A stretch of DNA of 64,000 nt from Streptomyces liliiviolaceus (GTDB taxonomy: Bacteria > Actinomycetota > Actinomycetes > Streptomycetales > Streptomycetaceae). The DNA is taken from positions 7,316,001 to 7,380,000 of the forward strand of contig NZ_JAGPYQ010000001.1 of assembly GCF_018070025.1 (NCBI RefSeq), written 5' to 3'. The position numbers were made by a program, and so were the translations under genes. Shown in pieces: positions 1 through 7,765 of this stretch. How positions within the stretch are numbered: position 1 is the stretch's first letter; every line of letters begins with the position of its first letter. The notes under the pieces are model-generated. The model made no database searches. It saw nothing but the letters and a program-made list of their open reading frames with translations, and was not told the DNA's origin.

Positions 1-1011
1 ACCAGCACGCGCGCGTTGCTGACCGCGTGCCTGTACACCGTCGAGGCGTACCAGGCGCTCCACTCGCGCGGCATCGCCTACCGGGACATCTCCTGGGGCA
101 ACGTGTTCTTCGACCCGGACACCGGTGACATCCTCGTCTGCGACAACGACAACGCGGTGGTGGAGGGCGACGCGAGCGGGATCTCCGGGACGATGGAGTT
201 CATGGCGCCCGAGCTGGTGCGCGCCGAGCCGGGCGCCCGTCCCGGTACGCAGTCCGATCTGCACTCGCTGGCCGTGCTGCTGTTCATGTTCCTGATGAAC
301 CATCACCCGCTCAAGGGCAGGCGGGAGTTGGCGATCCACTGCTTGGACGAGGCCGCCGAGCGGAAGCTCTACGGGAAGAACCCGCTGTTCGTCTTCGACC
401 CGGCGGACGACTCGAACGAACCCGACCCGATGGAGCACGCGACCGTGCTGGCCACCTGGGACGCCTCCGCGGGCGCCCTCCAGAAACTGTTCCGGCGCAG
501 CTTCACGGCCGGGCTGCACGATCCGGCGGTCCGGGTGCGGGAGTCCGAGTGGCGCGACGCGCTGCGGGCGGTCCGGGACGCGGTGGTGGAGTGCGCGTCC
601 TGCGGGCGGCAGAACATGACCGAACCGGGTGAGCACCAGCAGCAGGCGTCCCGCCCGTGCTGGGGCTGCGGGGCGCTGCTGGTACTGCCGCCGCGTCTGA
701 CGGTGACCACTCCCCCGCCGCGCACCGAGCGCCACATCCGGCTGCCGCGCGCGGCCCGGGTGCAGGCCCACCATCTGCAGGCGGAGCCCGCCCGGCACGA
801 CTACTCGGACGCGAGCCTGGTGGCCGAACTGGTGGAACACCCCACGAAGCCTGGCCGTTTCGGCATCGCGAACCGCAGCGACCGGACCTGGGCGGGCACG
901 CGCTCGGACGGCACGTCCCAGCAGATCGGCCCCGGCCAGACGGTTCCGCTGCGCGCGGGCCTGGAACTGGACCTGGGCGACGGGAGCCGCGCGGTCGTCC
1001 GGGCGAAGTGA
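1..1011 (+). CDS. Protein kinase, C-terminal part (TerY-P triad-like), cut by window start
   Basis: The reading frame is open from the first base, so the N-terminal lobe lies outside the window. The visible part has a kinase catalytic loop YRDISWGN (Asp29 and Asn34 of the visible 336 residues), a CDND motif in place of DFG, and a MAPE activation-segment end. A zinc-ribbon-like pair (CASCGRQN ... CWGCGALL) follows, then a beta-rich C-terminal stretch (PGRFGIANRSDRTW ... LDLGDGSRAVV) that recalls FHA-type folds. This architecture resembles the kinases that accompany TerY-type vWA proteins and PP2C phosphatases. That assignment is inference because the partner genes would lie upstream. Two genes on the opposite strand converge on its 3' end. 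Confidence 0.75.
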   Translation, partial: TSTRALLTACLYTVEAYQALHSRGIAYRDISWGNVFFDPDTGDILVCDNDNAVVEGDASGISGTMEFMAPELVRAEPGARPGTQSDLHSLAVLLFMFLMNHHPLKGRRELAIHCLDEAAERKLYGKNPLFVFDPADDSNEPDPMEHATVLATWDASAGALQKLFRRSFTAGLHDPAVRVRESEWRDALRAVRDAVVECASCGRQNMTEPGEHQQQASRPCWGCGALLVLPPRLTVTTPPPRTERHIRLPRAARVQAHHLQAEPARHDYSDASLVAELVEHPTKPGRFGIANRSDRTWAGTRSDGTSQQIGPGQTVPLRAGLELDLGDGSRAVVRAK

Positions 1012-1047
1012 GCGCCCCGGATCAGAGGTGAGGGGGCCGCGCCGGGT

Positions 1048-1371
1048 TCACAGGCCGAGGACCCGGCTCAGCTCCTGGGCGAGGGCGAGCCCTCCGCTGC
1101 CGGCCGCGACGCCCACGGAGATCGTGTCCAGGGCCGAGCGGACCCGCCCGCGGTCCGGGGCGGCGCCCTCCTGCTCGGCCCGCGCCAACTCGCCCCGTAC
1201 GACCTCGGCCTGCGCGACGAGGTGCGGGTTCTCGGTGCGCAGCCGCTCCACGAGTTCGGCGGCCAGGCGCAGCGACTGGGCCGCGTCCACCCCGTTGTTG
1301 ACCTCGATACGGCCGTGGTCGCCGAAGTTGGAGGGGCCGTTGATGTTGCCGTGGAAGTTGAAGGTGCTCAT
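1048..1371 (-). CDS. Small protein with N-terminal INGPSN-type motif
   Basis: A 107-residue protein. Residues 3-24 carry TFNFHGNINGPSNFGDHGRI, almost the same motif as at the C-terminus of the next gene upstream (1451-2947). Residues 30-107 are predicted alpha-helical (AAQSLRLAAELVERLRTENP ... ALDTISVGVAAGSGGLALAQELSRVLGL), with a hydrophobic Gly/Ala-rich end. The start is the ATG immediately before the motif; longer readings only follow a shadow frame. I do not recognise a named family. The design of a short Gly/Asn-rich beta-type motif attached to a helical domain resembles actinobacterial proteins with amyloid-like adaptor motifs. It is probably cotranscribed with the membrane protein gene 79 bases upstream. 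Confidence 0.7.
   Translation of the reverse strand: MSTFNFHGNINGPSNFGDHGRIEVNNGVDAAQSLRLAAELVERLRTENPHLVAQAEVVRGELARAEQEGAAPDRGRVRSALDTISVGVAAGSGGLALAQELSRVLGL
1300..1365 (-). other. Shared peptide motif, copy 1 (N-terminal)
   Basis: Encodes TFNFHGNINGPSNFGDHGRIEV at residues 3-24 of the small protein. It aligns without gaps to copy 2 at 1514-1585, following the pattern T-[FY]-N-x-x-G-x-I-N-G-P-S-N-x-G-x-x-G-x-I. Confidence 0.8.
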
Positions 1372-1450
1372 GCCTGACTCCTGATCGGGGTGCTGTTCGC
1401 CGTACGCGCGGGTTCGTCGAGGACGGGCTTGCCGAGGGGGCGGGTGCGGG

Positions 1451-2947
1451 TCACGGTCCGCCGGCCTGGCCCGCGCCCGGGTGGCCGCCCTGCCCCTGCT
1501 GCGGCTGGCCGCCCGCCATGTTGATCTGGCCCTGGTTGCCGATGTTGCTGGGGCCGTTGATGTCCCCGGAGATGTTGTAGGTCTGGGTGCTGATGATCTG
1601 CTGCGCCTTGTCGAACGAGCCCGTGTCCACGTTGTGGTCCTGGAGGAAGCGCTCGGTCGCGACCAGGACGCCCTGCTGGAGCCGGAACAGGAAGTCCTGC
1701 GCGTCGGTCTTCTCCGAGTAGCCGGCCGCGTCCCAGTCGCCGAGGCTCTCGCGCAGACTGTCGAACGCCCCGTAGTCGTACACCAGATGGCGTTCCTTGA
1801 TCTCACGGCGCGTCTTGGTCAGGGCGCGCTCCGCCTCGCGGTGGAACCGGCGCCGGGCGCGCAGCCGCCGGGAGGCACCGCGCAGCTCGGGCCAGACGTG
1901 CGAGGTGGCGTACGAGACGAGGCTCCACCAGCTCTCGCCGCGGGCGACGGGCAGGTGGTCCACCCGGTGGAAGCGGCCGTGCAGCGGCGGGATCGCGTAC
2001 GCGGCGACCTCCCAGGTGAGGCTCGGCCGGTGCAGTCGCGCCCGCAGATACATGGAGACGATGGTCCGGCCGCCCTCACCGACCCGTTCGAGACAGAGGT
2101 ACGTGCGCATACCGGCGCCGGGGCTCTGCAGGCCCGCCTGGACGAGCTGCCGGGGGATCTGGGCGCGCGGGTGGCGGGTGCGGTCGGGCAGCAGCTCGGG
2201 CAGATGGAGGGCGTTGCTGCCGAGCACGTACAGGCGGTTCCTGGCGCGCAGTCCGTCGAGGCCGGAGACCCCCTCCATCTCCCGGGCCACATAGGTGTGC
2301 AGGTCGACGGCGTCGAAGGGGCGGATGGTGAGTTTGCCGCCGGTGGGCGCGTCCGCGGGCCTGCTGACGTCGATCGGCTGCCAGAGCGTTTCCTTGATCT
2401 TGTCGCCACTGCCGACGAACGGGTTGGTGCGCTCCGCGGAGTCGGTGTACGGGATCACGTTGGCCCGCTTGAGGTCGTGCAGCCGCGCCTCCGCCTCCGG
2501 TTCGACGGCCGGGGCGAGGTTCTCGGCCTTGTCCGGGCTGCGGTAGACCTCCTGGGCCGCTGCCCTGGCGCGCGCCTGGTCGTGGTGGACGAGCCACCAG
2601 GCGGCGGCCAGGACGGCCACGGGCCCGTACACGGCGATCATCGCGATCGGTCCGTGCCCCTTGACGAGGGCGACCAGTCCGGCGAGCAGCGCGACCCAGC
2701 CCGCGGCGAACAGCCAGGCGAGCTGGCGGTCGAGCGCGGCGCGGGCCCTGACGGCGACGCGCGCGTGCCGGGCGAGCGCGACGAGGTTGATGCCGAGGGC
2801 CGGGCCCATGGCGTTCAGGCCGTCCCCGGTGAGCCGGTGGTCCGCCTCGTGGGCGAAGTCCGCGTCGAGATGCACCGACGCGCACAGCCGCCGGGTGACC
2901 GCGTCCTTGCGCATCTTCGGCAACGACGGCAACTGTCTTCCGACCAT
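1451..2947 (-). CDS. Membrane protein of unknown function with C-terminal INGPSN motif
   Basis: A 498-residue protein. An N-terminal region (1-75) precedes two adjacent hydrophobic segments (about 76-98 LAWLFAAGWVALLAGLVALV and 101-123 GPIAMIAVYGPVAVLAAAWW). A large, probably cytoplasmic, domain of about 330 residues follows with no motif that I recognise. Residues 455-478 are the Gly/Asn-rich motif YNISGDINGPSNIGNQGQIN, and the last 20 residues are a low-complexity Gly/Gln/Pro tail. The ATG start has no good alternative. The gene reads towards the small protein that has the same motif, and both face the kinase gene. I infer that the two proteins interact through the shared motif; the function is unknown. 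Confidence 0.75.
   Translation of the reverse strand: MVGRQLPSLPKMRKDAVTRRLCASVHLDADFAHEADHRLTGDGLNAMGPALGINLVALARHARVAVRARAALDRQLAWLFAAGWVALLAGLVALVKGHGPIAMIAVYGPVAVLAAAWWLVHHDQARARAAAQEVYRSPDKAENLAPAVEPEAEARLHDLKRANVIPYTDSAERTNPFVGSGDKIKETLWQPIDVSRPADAPTGGKLTIRPFDAVDLHTYVAREMEGVSGLDGLRARNRLYVLGSNALHLPELLPDRTRHPRAQIPRQLVQAGLQSPGAGMRTYLCLERVGEGGRTIVSMYLRARLHRPSLTWEVAAYAIPPLHGRFHRVDHLPVARGESWWSLVSYATSHVWPELRGASRRLRARRRFHREAERALTKTRREIKERHLVYDYGAFDSLRESLGDWDAAGYSEKTDAQDFLFRLQQGVLVATERFLQDHNVDTGSFDKAQQIISTQTYNISGDINGPSNIGNQGQINMAGGQPQQGQGGHPGAGQAGGP
1514..1585 (-). other. Shared peptide motif, copy 2 (C-terminal)
   Basis: Encodes the segment around SGDINGPSNIGNQGQIN at residues 455-478 of the membrane protein. 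It is followed only by a 20-residue Gly/Gln-rich tail, so the motif is nearly terminal, as expected for a homotypic docking element. Confidence 0.8.
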
Positions 2948-3005
2948 TCAGGTCTCCCCCACCCCGTAATCGCCCCATCACCCTAGGGATACGAGGGGCC
3001 GTGTG

Positions 3006-4049
3006 TCACGGAGTTGAGGCACCGGAGATCGGGAGCGCCTGCGCGACCGCCTCGTCGGCCAGCCGTACCAGCTCGGCCACCTCCATCGAACCCGCCGCCC
3101 GCCGCCGGCGCGCGAACTCGTTCGCGAGGCGGCGCAGCAGGTCGTTGAGGGGCGTCGGGACTCCGTGCAGGCGCCCCAGCAGGGCGATCTCCCCGTTCAG
3201 GTAGTCCGCCTCGATCGTGCCCGTGCCCCGGCTCAGCGACTGCCAGGACGAGCCGCCGCCGCGTACCGGTCCGTCGTCGAGCGGTACGAGGCGCATCTTG
3301 TCGGCGCGGGCCTCCTTCTGCTCCTCCTGCGAGGCGTACGGGATGCCCGCTGCGGCGAGCACCGCCTCGCCCTCGGCGCGTACCCGGCCCTGCAGCGCGC
3401 GGGCCTCCTCGCCGGCGACGACCCCGCTGACCGCCTCGATGGCGTTGGCGAGGTTGGCGAGCAGCTTGGCGTACTGCCAGCGCGTCACATCGGGGACTAC
3501 CGGCGCCTCGAAGCGGGACGCGGACAGGTCGGCGGCGACGGCCCGCGCGGTGTCGTCCGTGCCGTGCGGGAAGCGCCCCAGGTGCAGGATGCCGGTCAGA
3601 GGCGTACCGGCCGCCGACACCACGCCCGGCTCGACGAAGGTGGCGGGCAGCCACACGCACACCCCGTACACGCGGTGGAAGCGGCGCAGGGCGAGCCGCT
3701 GGCTCTCCACGCCGTTCTGGGCGCACAGCAACGGCAGCCGTTCGGCCGCCGTGCCGCCGCCCGCGACCGGTACGGGCCCCCATTCCTCCAGCGCCGCGAC
3801 GCTGTCCTGCGTCTTGACGGCGAGCACGAGGACGTCCTGTGCCCGCAGTTCGCCGAGGGCCGCCGGGCCGTCGACCGTGGGCAGCCGGTGGGTGCGTGTC
3901 CCGTCGGGTGTCACGAGCCGCAGCCCCCGCTCGCGCAGCGCCTCGTGGTGCGCGCCGCGCGCGACGAGCACCACGTCGTGTCCCGACTCGGCGAGGCGTC
4001 CACCGACGGCCCCGCCCACGGCCCCTGCTCCGATGATGATGTAGCGCAT
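3006..4049 (-). CDS. Ketopantoate reductase family (ApbA/PanE) protein
   Basis: A 347-residue protein predicted to be an NADPH-dependent 2-dehydropantoate reductase-type enzyme, cytoplasmic. The N-terminal Rossmann motif is GAGAVGG (residues 7-13). The helical C-terminal domain has YAKLLANLANAIEAV, whose Lys matches the catalytic Lys of the family, and GTGTIEADYLNGEI, matching the substrate-binding R-x-T-E-x-D-x-L-x-G block. It is somewhat longer than E. coli PanE (about 300 residues). It is the last gene of a three-gene set (DUF1697, SnoaL-like, this gene), 12 bases behind the previous stop. Streptomyces often have several paralogues, so a role in pantothenate synthesis is not assured. Confidence 0.85.
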   Translation of the reverse strand: MRYIIIGAGAVGGAVGGRLAESGHDVVLVARGAHHEALRERGLRLVTPDGTRTHRLPTVDGPAALGELRAQDVLVLAVKTQDSVAALEEWGPVPVAGGGTAAERLPLLCAQNGVESQRLALRRFHRVYGVCVWLPATFVEPGVVSAAGTPLTGILHLGRFPHGTDDTARAVAADLSASRFEAPVVPDVTRWQYAKLLANLANAIEAVSGVVAGEEARALQGRVRAEGEAVLAAAGIPYASQEEQKEARADKMRLVPLDDGPVRGGGSSWQSLSRGTGTIEADYLNGEIALLGRLHGVPTPLNDLLRRLANEFARRRRAAGSMEVAELVRLADEAVAQALPISGASTP

Positions 4050-4061
4050 GGGCCGAGCCTG

Positions 4062-4457
4062 TCACACCGTGAACGGCGTGCCCTGGTGGAAATACAGGAG
4101 CCACCCGTCGTCCGACCGCCGCCACAGCGAACTCCGGTGTACGTGGAGGCCGTTGTCCTGCGTGTCGAAGGTGAGGTGGACGACGTCCGCCGAGAGCTGG
4201 ACGCCTCTCATCCTGGAGGTGGACACGGGGGCTGCTCCCGGCTCCGTCTCCGTCTCCGTCTCCGTGGCGAGCATGTCGATGGTCGCGGCCCGGTCCCAGT
4301 GCCGGCCGGAGGCGCCGAACTCGTGGAAGTCGGGATGCAGCAGCGCGCCGACCAGCTCGGGCGACCGGCGGACCTCGGGGTCCAGGAGACGCAGCTCGCC
4401 CGCGACGGCCGCCTGGACGGCCGCGTCCGCGGATTCGCTGCGCGCGGGCTCACTCAC
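4062..4457 (-). CDS. DUF4440/SnoaL-like (NTF2 fold) protein
   Basis: A 131-residue protein with a GTG start. The pattern matches DUF4440: an N-terminal helix with LLDPEVRRSPELVGALLHPDFHEFGASGRHWDR, then a beta-sheet that ends TSLWRRSDDGWLLYFHQGTPF. Members form a cone-shaped fold that may be catalytic or may simply bind a ligand, so no reaction can be assigned. The start overlaps the end of the DUF1697 gene by eight bases, which implies translational coupling. Residues 70-80 are a run of alternating Thr/Glu (ETETETE) from a short simple repeat, a likely site of length variation. Confidence 0.8.
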   Translation of the reverse strand: MSEPARSESADAAVQAAVAGELRLLDPEVRRSPELVGALLHPDFHEFGASGRHWDRAATIDMLATETETETEPGAAPVSTSRMRGVQLSADVVHLTFDTQDNGLHVHRSSLWRRSDDGWLLYFHQGTPFTV

Positions 4458-5007
4458 CGGTCAGCTCCACGAGCTTGACGACGGTGTTCCAGTTGCGCGT
4501 GGTGGCGACGATCCCCTTCGTCACCCGGGGCTTCGCCAGGCTCTCCGCCAGCTTGGAGCGGCCGAGGCCGTCGGGGGCGTACAGGTACAGCACGCGGTCG
4601 CCGAGGCGGAACTCCTCGGGCAGGAAGGTCTGTCGGTCCACCGATGCAAAACGCTCGGCGTCGACCGGCGCCGAGAAGTACGTGACGTGCAGCTGCTTGG
4701 CCTCCAGTTCGGCGGCCGGGAACGGGCAGGCGTCGAGCACGGCCCGCAGATACGCGTGGTCGCGCACCAGGACCTCGACCGTGAAACCGAAGTGGTCGGC
4801 GAGGGCCCCCGCCAGTTCCTCGGCGAGGAAGTCCTCGTCGCCGTGGTCGCTGGTGAACACGGCGTTCCCGCTCTGCAGATACGTGCGTACGCCGCCGTGC
4901 CCGAGCCCTTCCAGGAGGGTGCGCAGCTCGGCCATCGGCACCTTCCGGCTGCCGCCCACATTGATCCCGCGCAACAGCGCCGCGTACGTCGTCGTCCCCA
5001 TCGTCAT
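4450..5007 (-). CDS. DUF1697 family protein
   Basis: About 185 residues. The start MTMGTTTYAALLRGINVGG followed by MAELRTLLEGLG and TYLQSGNAVF is the DUF1697 signature. The biochemical function of the family is not known to me. Three in-frame starts exist (GTG at 5013, ATG at 5007, ATG at 5001). The middle one is chosen because an AGGG lies about eight bases upstream. First gene of the operon that continues with the SnoaL-like and ketopantoate reductase-like genes. Confidence 0.8.
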   Translation of the reverse strand: MTMGTTTYAALLRGINVGGSRKVPMAELRTLLEGLGHGGVRTYLQSGNAVFTSDHGDEDFLAEELAGALADHFGFTVEVLVRDHAYLRAVLDACPFPAAELEAKQLHVTYFSAPVDAERFASVDRQTFLPEEFRLGDRVLYLYAPDGLGRSKLAESLAKPRVTKGIVATTRNWNTVVKLVELTGE

Positions 5008-5047
5008 CCGCACACCCTAGGCCCGAGACCTGACAGGACCCCCTAGG

Positions 5048-5108
5048 CCGGCCGTCGTGCCCCGTGGGGGTGGGCACGACGGCCGGTGGGCCGGGCCTGC
5101 CCGGCCCA
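5048..5108. terminator. Two tandem GC-rich hairpins in a divergent gene gap
   Basis: Part of a 325-base gap between the DUF1697 gene (leftwards) and the MMPL gene (rightwards). The first hairpin has perfect 15-base arms at 5048-5062 and 5072-5086 around a 9-base loop. The second has perfect 9-base arms at 5087-5095 and 5100-5108. They look like terminators, although neither flanking gene ends here. They may insulate the two promoters or act as attenuators. Confidence 0.6.
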
Positions 5109-5164
5109 CCGCAGGTTACCGACCGGTCAGCTCGGGCGCGACCCCCGAGGAGCAGCTTTACATG

Positions 5165-5262
5165 TAAGGGCCTCTCATCCTCCTCAGTGCGGAGGCAGCG
5201 GGGTCCGCGGGGAGGACTTCCGGCCGCAGGACTTCACCGGACAGCACGAGGAGAGGCCCTTA
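5165..5262. repeat. 12-base inverted repeat upstream of the MMPL gene
   Basis: TAAGGGCCTCTC at 5165-5176 is the exact reverse complement of 5251-5262, with 74 bases between. The right copy ends 70 bases before the MMPL start. It could form a long-range stem in the leader RNA or be two operator half-sites. No regulator gene is adjacent. Confidence 0.5.
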
Positions 5263-5332
5263 TCCGCGCCATACCTTCATAGCGATGGTGTCGGCAGGGG
5301 GTCGGCACCCAGGACAAGGGGGCAAGCCCGTC

Positions 5333-7624
5333 ATGGGGAAGCGAGACACGCGGGTACGGGGGATAGCGGCCCGGGCCGGTGGCTGGAGCGCCCGGCACCG
5401 CTGGGCGGCCGTCGGGATCTGGGTGCTGTTCGTCGTTCTGGCGATGGGGCTCGGCTCGGCGGCGGGCACGGTCGAGCTCAAGGACAGCGAGCAGCTCGGC
5501 GGCGAGACGGGCCGGGCCGCGGCCATCGCGGAGCAGGCGGGGATCGACGAGCCGGCCGGGGAGACCGTGCTCCTCCAGGCCAGGGAAGCGGGTCTGAAGG
5601 CCACGGACAGCGAGTTCCGTGCCGCCGTCGCCGCCGTGATCAAGGCGGTCGAGGGCACCGGCAAGGTGACCGACGTGACCTCTCCGTACGACACGAAGAC
5701 GATCTCGAAGGACGGCCGCAGCGCGCTGGTCCAGTTCGACATGCGCGGCGAGGCGGACACGGCGGGCGAGCGGGTCGAGCCCGTGCTGAAGGCCGTGGAC
5801 GAGGTCCAGAAGGACCATGAGGCGTTGCGGATCGAGGAGATCGGCGGCGCCAGCATGAACAAGACGTTCGACGACGCGTTCGGCGACGACTTCCAGCAGG
5901 CCGAGTTCTCCGCCGTGCCGGTGGCCCTCGGCATCCTGCTGGTCGCGTTCGGCGCGCTGGTCGCGGCGCTGGTACCGGTCCTGCTCGCGATCACCGCGAT
6001 CATGGCCACCATGGGCCTGATGATGATCGTCAGCCATGTCCAGCCGATGGACGAGACCTCCAGCTCCGTGATGCTGCTGGTCGGGCTCGCGGTCGGCGTC
6101 GACTACTGCCTGTTCTATCTGCGGCGCGAGCGCGAGGAACGCGCCGCGGGCCGGGACCCCGAGACCGCGCTGCGCATCGCCGCGGCGACCAGCGGCCGGG
6201 CCATCATCGTCTCCGGTGTCACGGTGTGCGTGGCCATGGCGGGCATGCTGTTCACCGGGATCGCCACCTTCAAGGCGATGGGGCTCGCCTCCCTGATGGT
6301 CGTGGCGGTCGCCATGGTCGGCTCGGTCACGGTGCTGCCCGCGGTCCTGTCGCTGCTCGGCAAGCGGGTCGAGACGGGGCGGATCCCGTTCCTGCACCCG
6401 GACAAGCGCCGCAAGTCCAACGGCGGTGCGGGCAAGGCCGGTGCCGGCAACGACAGCCGCTTCTGGACGGCCGTCCTGCGCGTGGTGCTGGCCAAGCCGG
6501 CGATCTCGCTGATCGTCGCGGCGGGCGCCCTGGTGGCCATCGCCGCCCCCGCGCTGGGCATGAAGACCCAGAACCTCACGCTGGACCAGGAGTTCGGCGA
6601 CTCGCTGCCGATCGTGGCGACGTACGAGCGGGTCAACGAGGCGTTCCCCGGCGGTTCCGACCCGGCCGAGGTGGTCGTCAGGGCCGACGACATCAACTCC
6701 CCCGAGGTGAAGTCCGCGCTCGCCGACTTCCGCGCGCAGGCGGTCAGTTCGGGTGCCTCGCGCGGCCCGGTCGACGTCAAGGTGCACGACGCGCAGAACA
6801 TCGCCTTCGTGTACGTACCGCTGGTGGGCGGCTCCGACCTCGACAAGGCCGAGAAGAGCCTGACGATCCTCCGCGACGAGGTCCGTCCCGCGACGCTCGG
6901 CGAGGTCGACGGCGTCGAGGCCCCGATCTCCGGTCAGGTGGCCGGTTCGAAGGACTTCAACGACCAGCTCGTCAGCGCGGTGGCCCCGGTCTTCGTCTTC
7001 GTGGTGGTCTTCGCCTTCGTCCTGATGCTCCTGTCGTTCCGCTCGCTGACGATCGCGGTCACCTCGATCGTCCTCAACCTCCTGTCGGTCGGAGCGGCGT
7101 ACGGCATCCTGGTCGCCGTCTTCCAGCACGGCTGGGGCGCGTCGCTGGTGGGCGCCGAAGGGGTGGGCGCGATCATCACCTGGCTGCCGCTGTTCCTCTT
7201 CGTGATCCTGTTCGGGCTCTCGATGGACTACCACGTGTTCGTGGTCTCGCGGATCCGTGAGGCGCGGCTGCGGGGGCTGACGACCCGGGACGCCATCCAG
7301 CACGGCGTCGTCACCACGGCCGGTGTCATCACCAGCGCCGCCGTCATCATGGTCGCCGTCTTCGCGATCTTCGGCACGCTGTCCATGCAGTCCATGAAGC
7401 AGATGGGTGTGGGCCTCGCGGCGGCGGTCCTGATCGACGCCACGATCATCCGCGGTGTGCTGCTCCCGGCGGTCATGGCCCTGCTCGGCGAGCGCAACTG
7501 GTACTTCCCGAAGTGGCTGAACCGGCTGCCGGACCTCAGTCACGACGAGTCGTTCGAGGAGCCGTCCGCGCGGTCGCAGCCGCCTCAGCCTCCGGCGGTC
7601 GAGGGCGAGAGGGTCGGCGTCTGA
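5333..7624 (+). CDS. MMPL family (RND superfamily) membrane transporter
   Basis: About 763 residues. Two similar halves each consist of one N-terminal membrane helix, an extracytoplasmic domain and a bundle of five or six helices (for example LILVAFGALVAALVPVLLAI and VFVFVVVFAFVLMLLSF). The half-specific motifs VGLAVGVDYCLFYLRR and FGLSMDYHVFVVSRIREA are the conserved MMPL GxxxDY signatures, where the Asp-Tyr pair serves proton coupling. Such proteins export lipids, drugs or heme in actinobacteria; the substrate here is unknown. ATG at 5333 is preferred over a GTG at 5285. The C-terminal about 45 residues are cytoplasmic and low in complexity. The gene ends at a strong hairpin. Confidence 0.9.
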   Translation: MGKRDTRVRGIAARAGGWSARHRWAAVGIWVLFVVLAMGLGSAAGTVELKDSEQLGGETGRAAAIAEQAGIDEPAGETVLLQAREAGLKATDSEFRAAVAAVIKAVEGTGKVTDVTSPYDTKTISKDGRSALVQFDMRGEADTAGERVEPVLKAVDEVQKDHEALRIEEIGGASMNKTFDDAFGDDFQQAEFSAVPVALGILLVAFGALVAALVPVLLAITAIMATMGLMMIVSHVQPMDETSSSVMLLVGLAVGVDYCLFYLRREREERAAGRDPETALRIAAATSGRAIIVSGVTVCVAMAGMLFTGIATFKAMGLASLMVVAVAMVGSVTVLPAVLSLLGKRVETGRIPFLHPDKRRKSNGGAGKAGAGNDSRFWTAVLRVVLAKPAISLIVAAGALVAIAAPALGMKTQNLTLDQEFGDSLPIVATYERVNEAFPGGSDPAEVVVRADDINSPEVKSALADFRAQAVSSGASRGPVDVKVHDAQNIAFVYVPLVGGSDLDKAEKSLTILRDEVRPATLGEVDGVEAPISGQVAGSKDFNDQLVSAVAPVFVFVVVFAFVLMLLSFRSLTIAVTSIVLNLLSVGAAYGILVAVFQHGWGASLVGAEGVGAIITWLPLFLFVILFGLSMDYHVFVVSRIREARLRGLTTRDAIQHGVVTTAGVITSAAVIMVAVFAIFGTLSMQSMKQMGVGLAAAVLIDATIIRGVLLPAVMALLGERNWYFPKWLNRLPDLSHDESFEEPSARSQPPQPPAVEGERVGV

Positions 7625-7680
7625 CCGGCCGGTTCCGTACGCCGGTTCCGTACCGAGCGGCAACACCGGAACACTGAACG

Positions 7681-7716
7681 GCAGCGGGGCCGGGGCATGT
7701 GCCCCGGCCCCGCTGC
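7681..7716. terminator. Bidirectional terminator between convergent genes
   Basis: Perfect 17-base arms at 7681-7697 and 7700-7716 form one very stable hairpin, with CATG at the tip. It lies between the stop of the MMPL gene and the stop of the convergent phosphatidyltransferase gene, so it can serve both. Confidence 0.85.
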
Positions 7717-7765
7717 CGTGCGTGGTCCGCCGTGCGTGGGTGGTCCGCCGTGCGCGGTCTGCCGG

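Noticed and set aside
5064..5282. Possible 72-residue gene before the MMPL gene
   Set aside because: No ribosome site, spans the hairpins and the inverted repeat, and has no recognisable pattern.
5234..7666. Long open frame (810 codons) opposite the MMPL gene
   Set aside because: Its translation is an Asp/Arg/His-rich mixture typical of the complement of membrane-protein codons.
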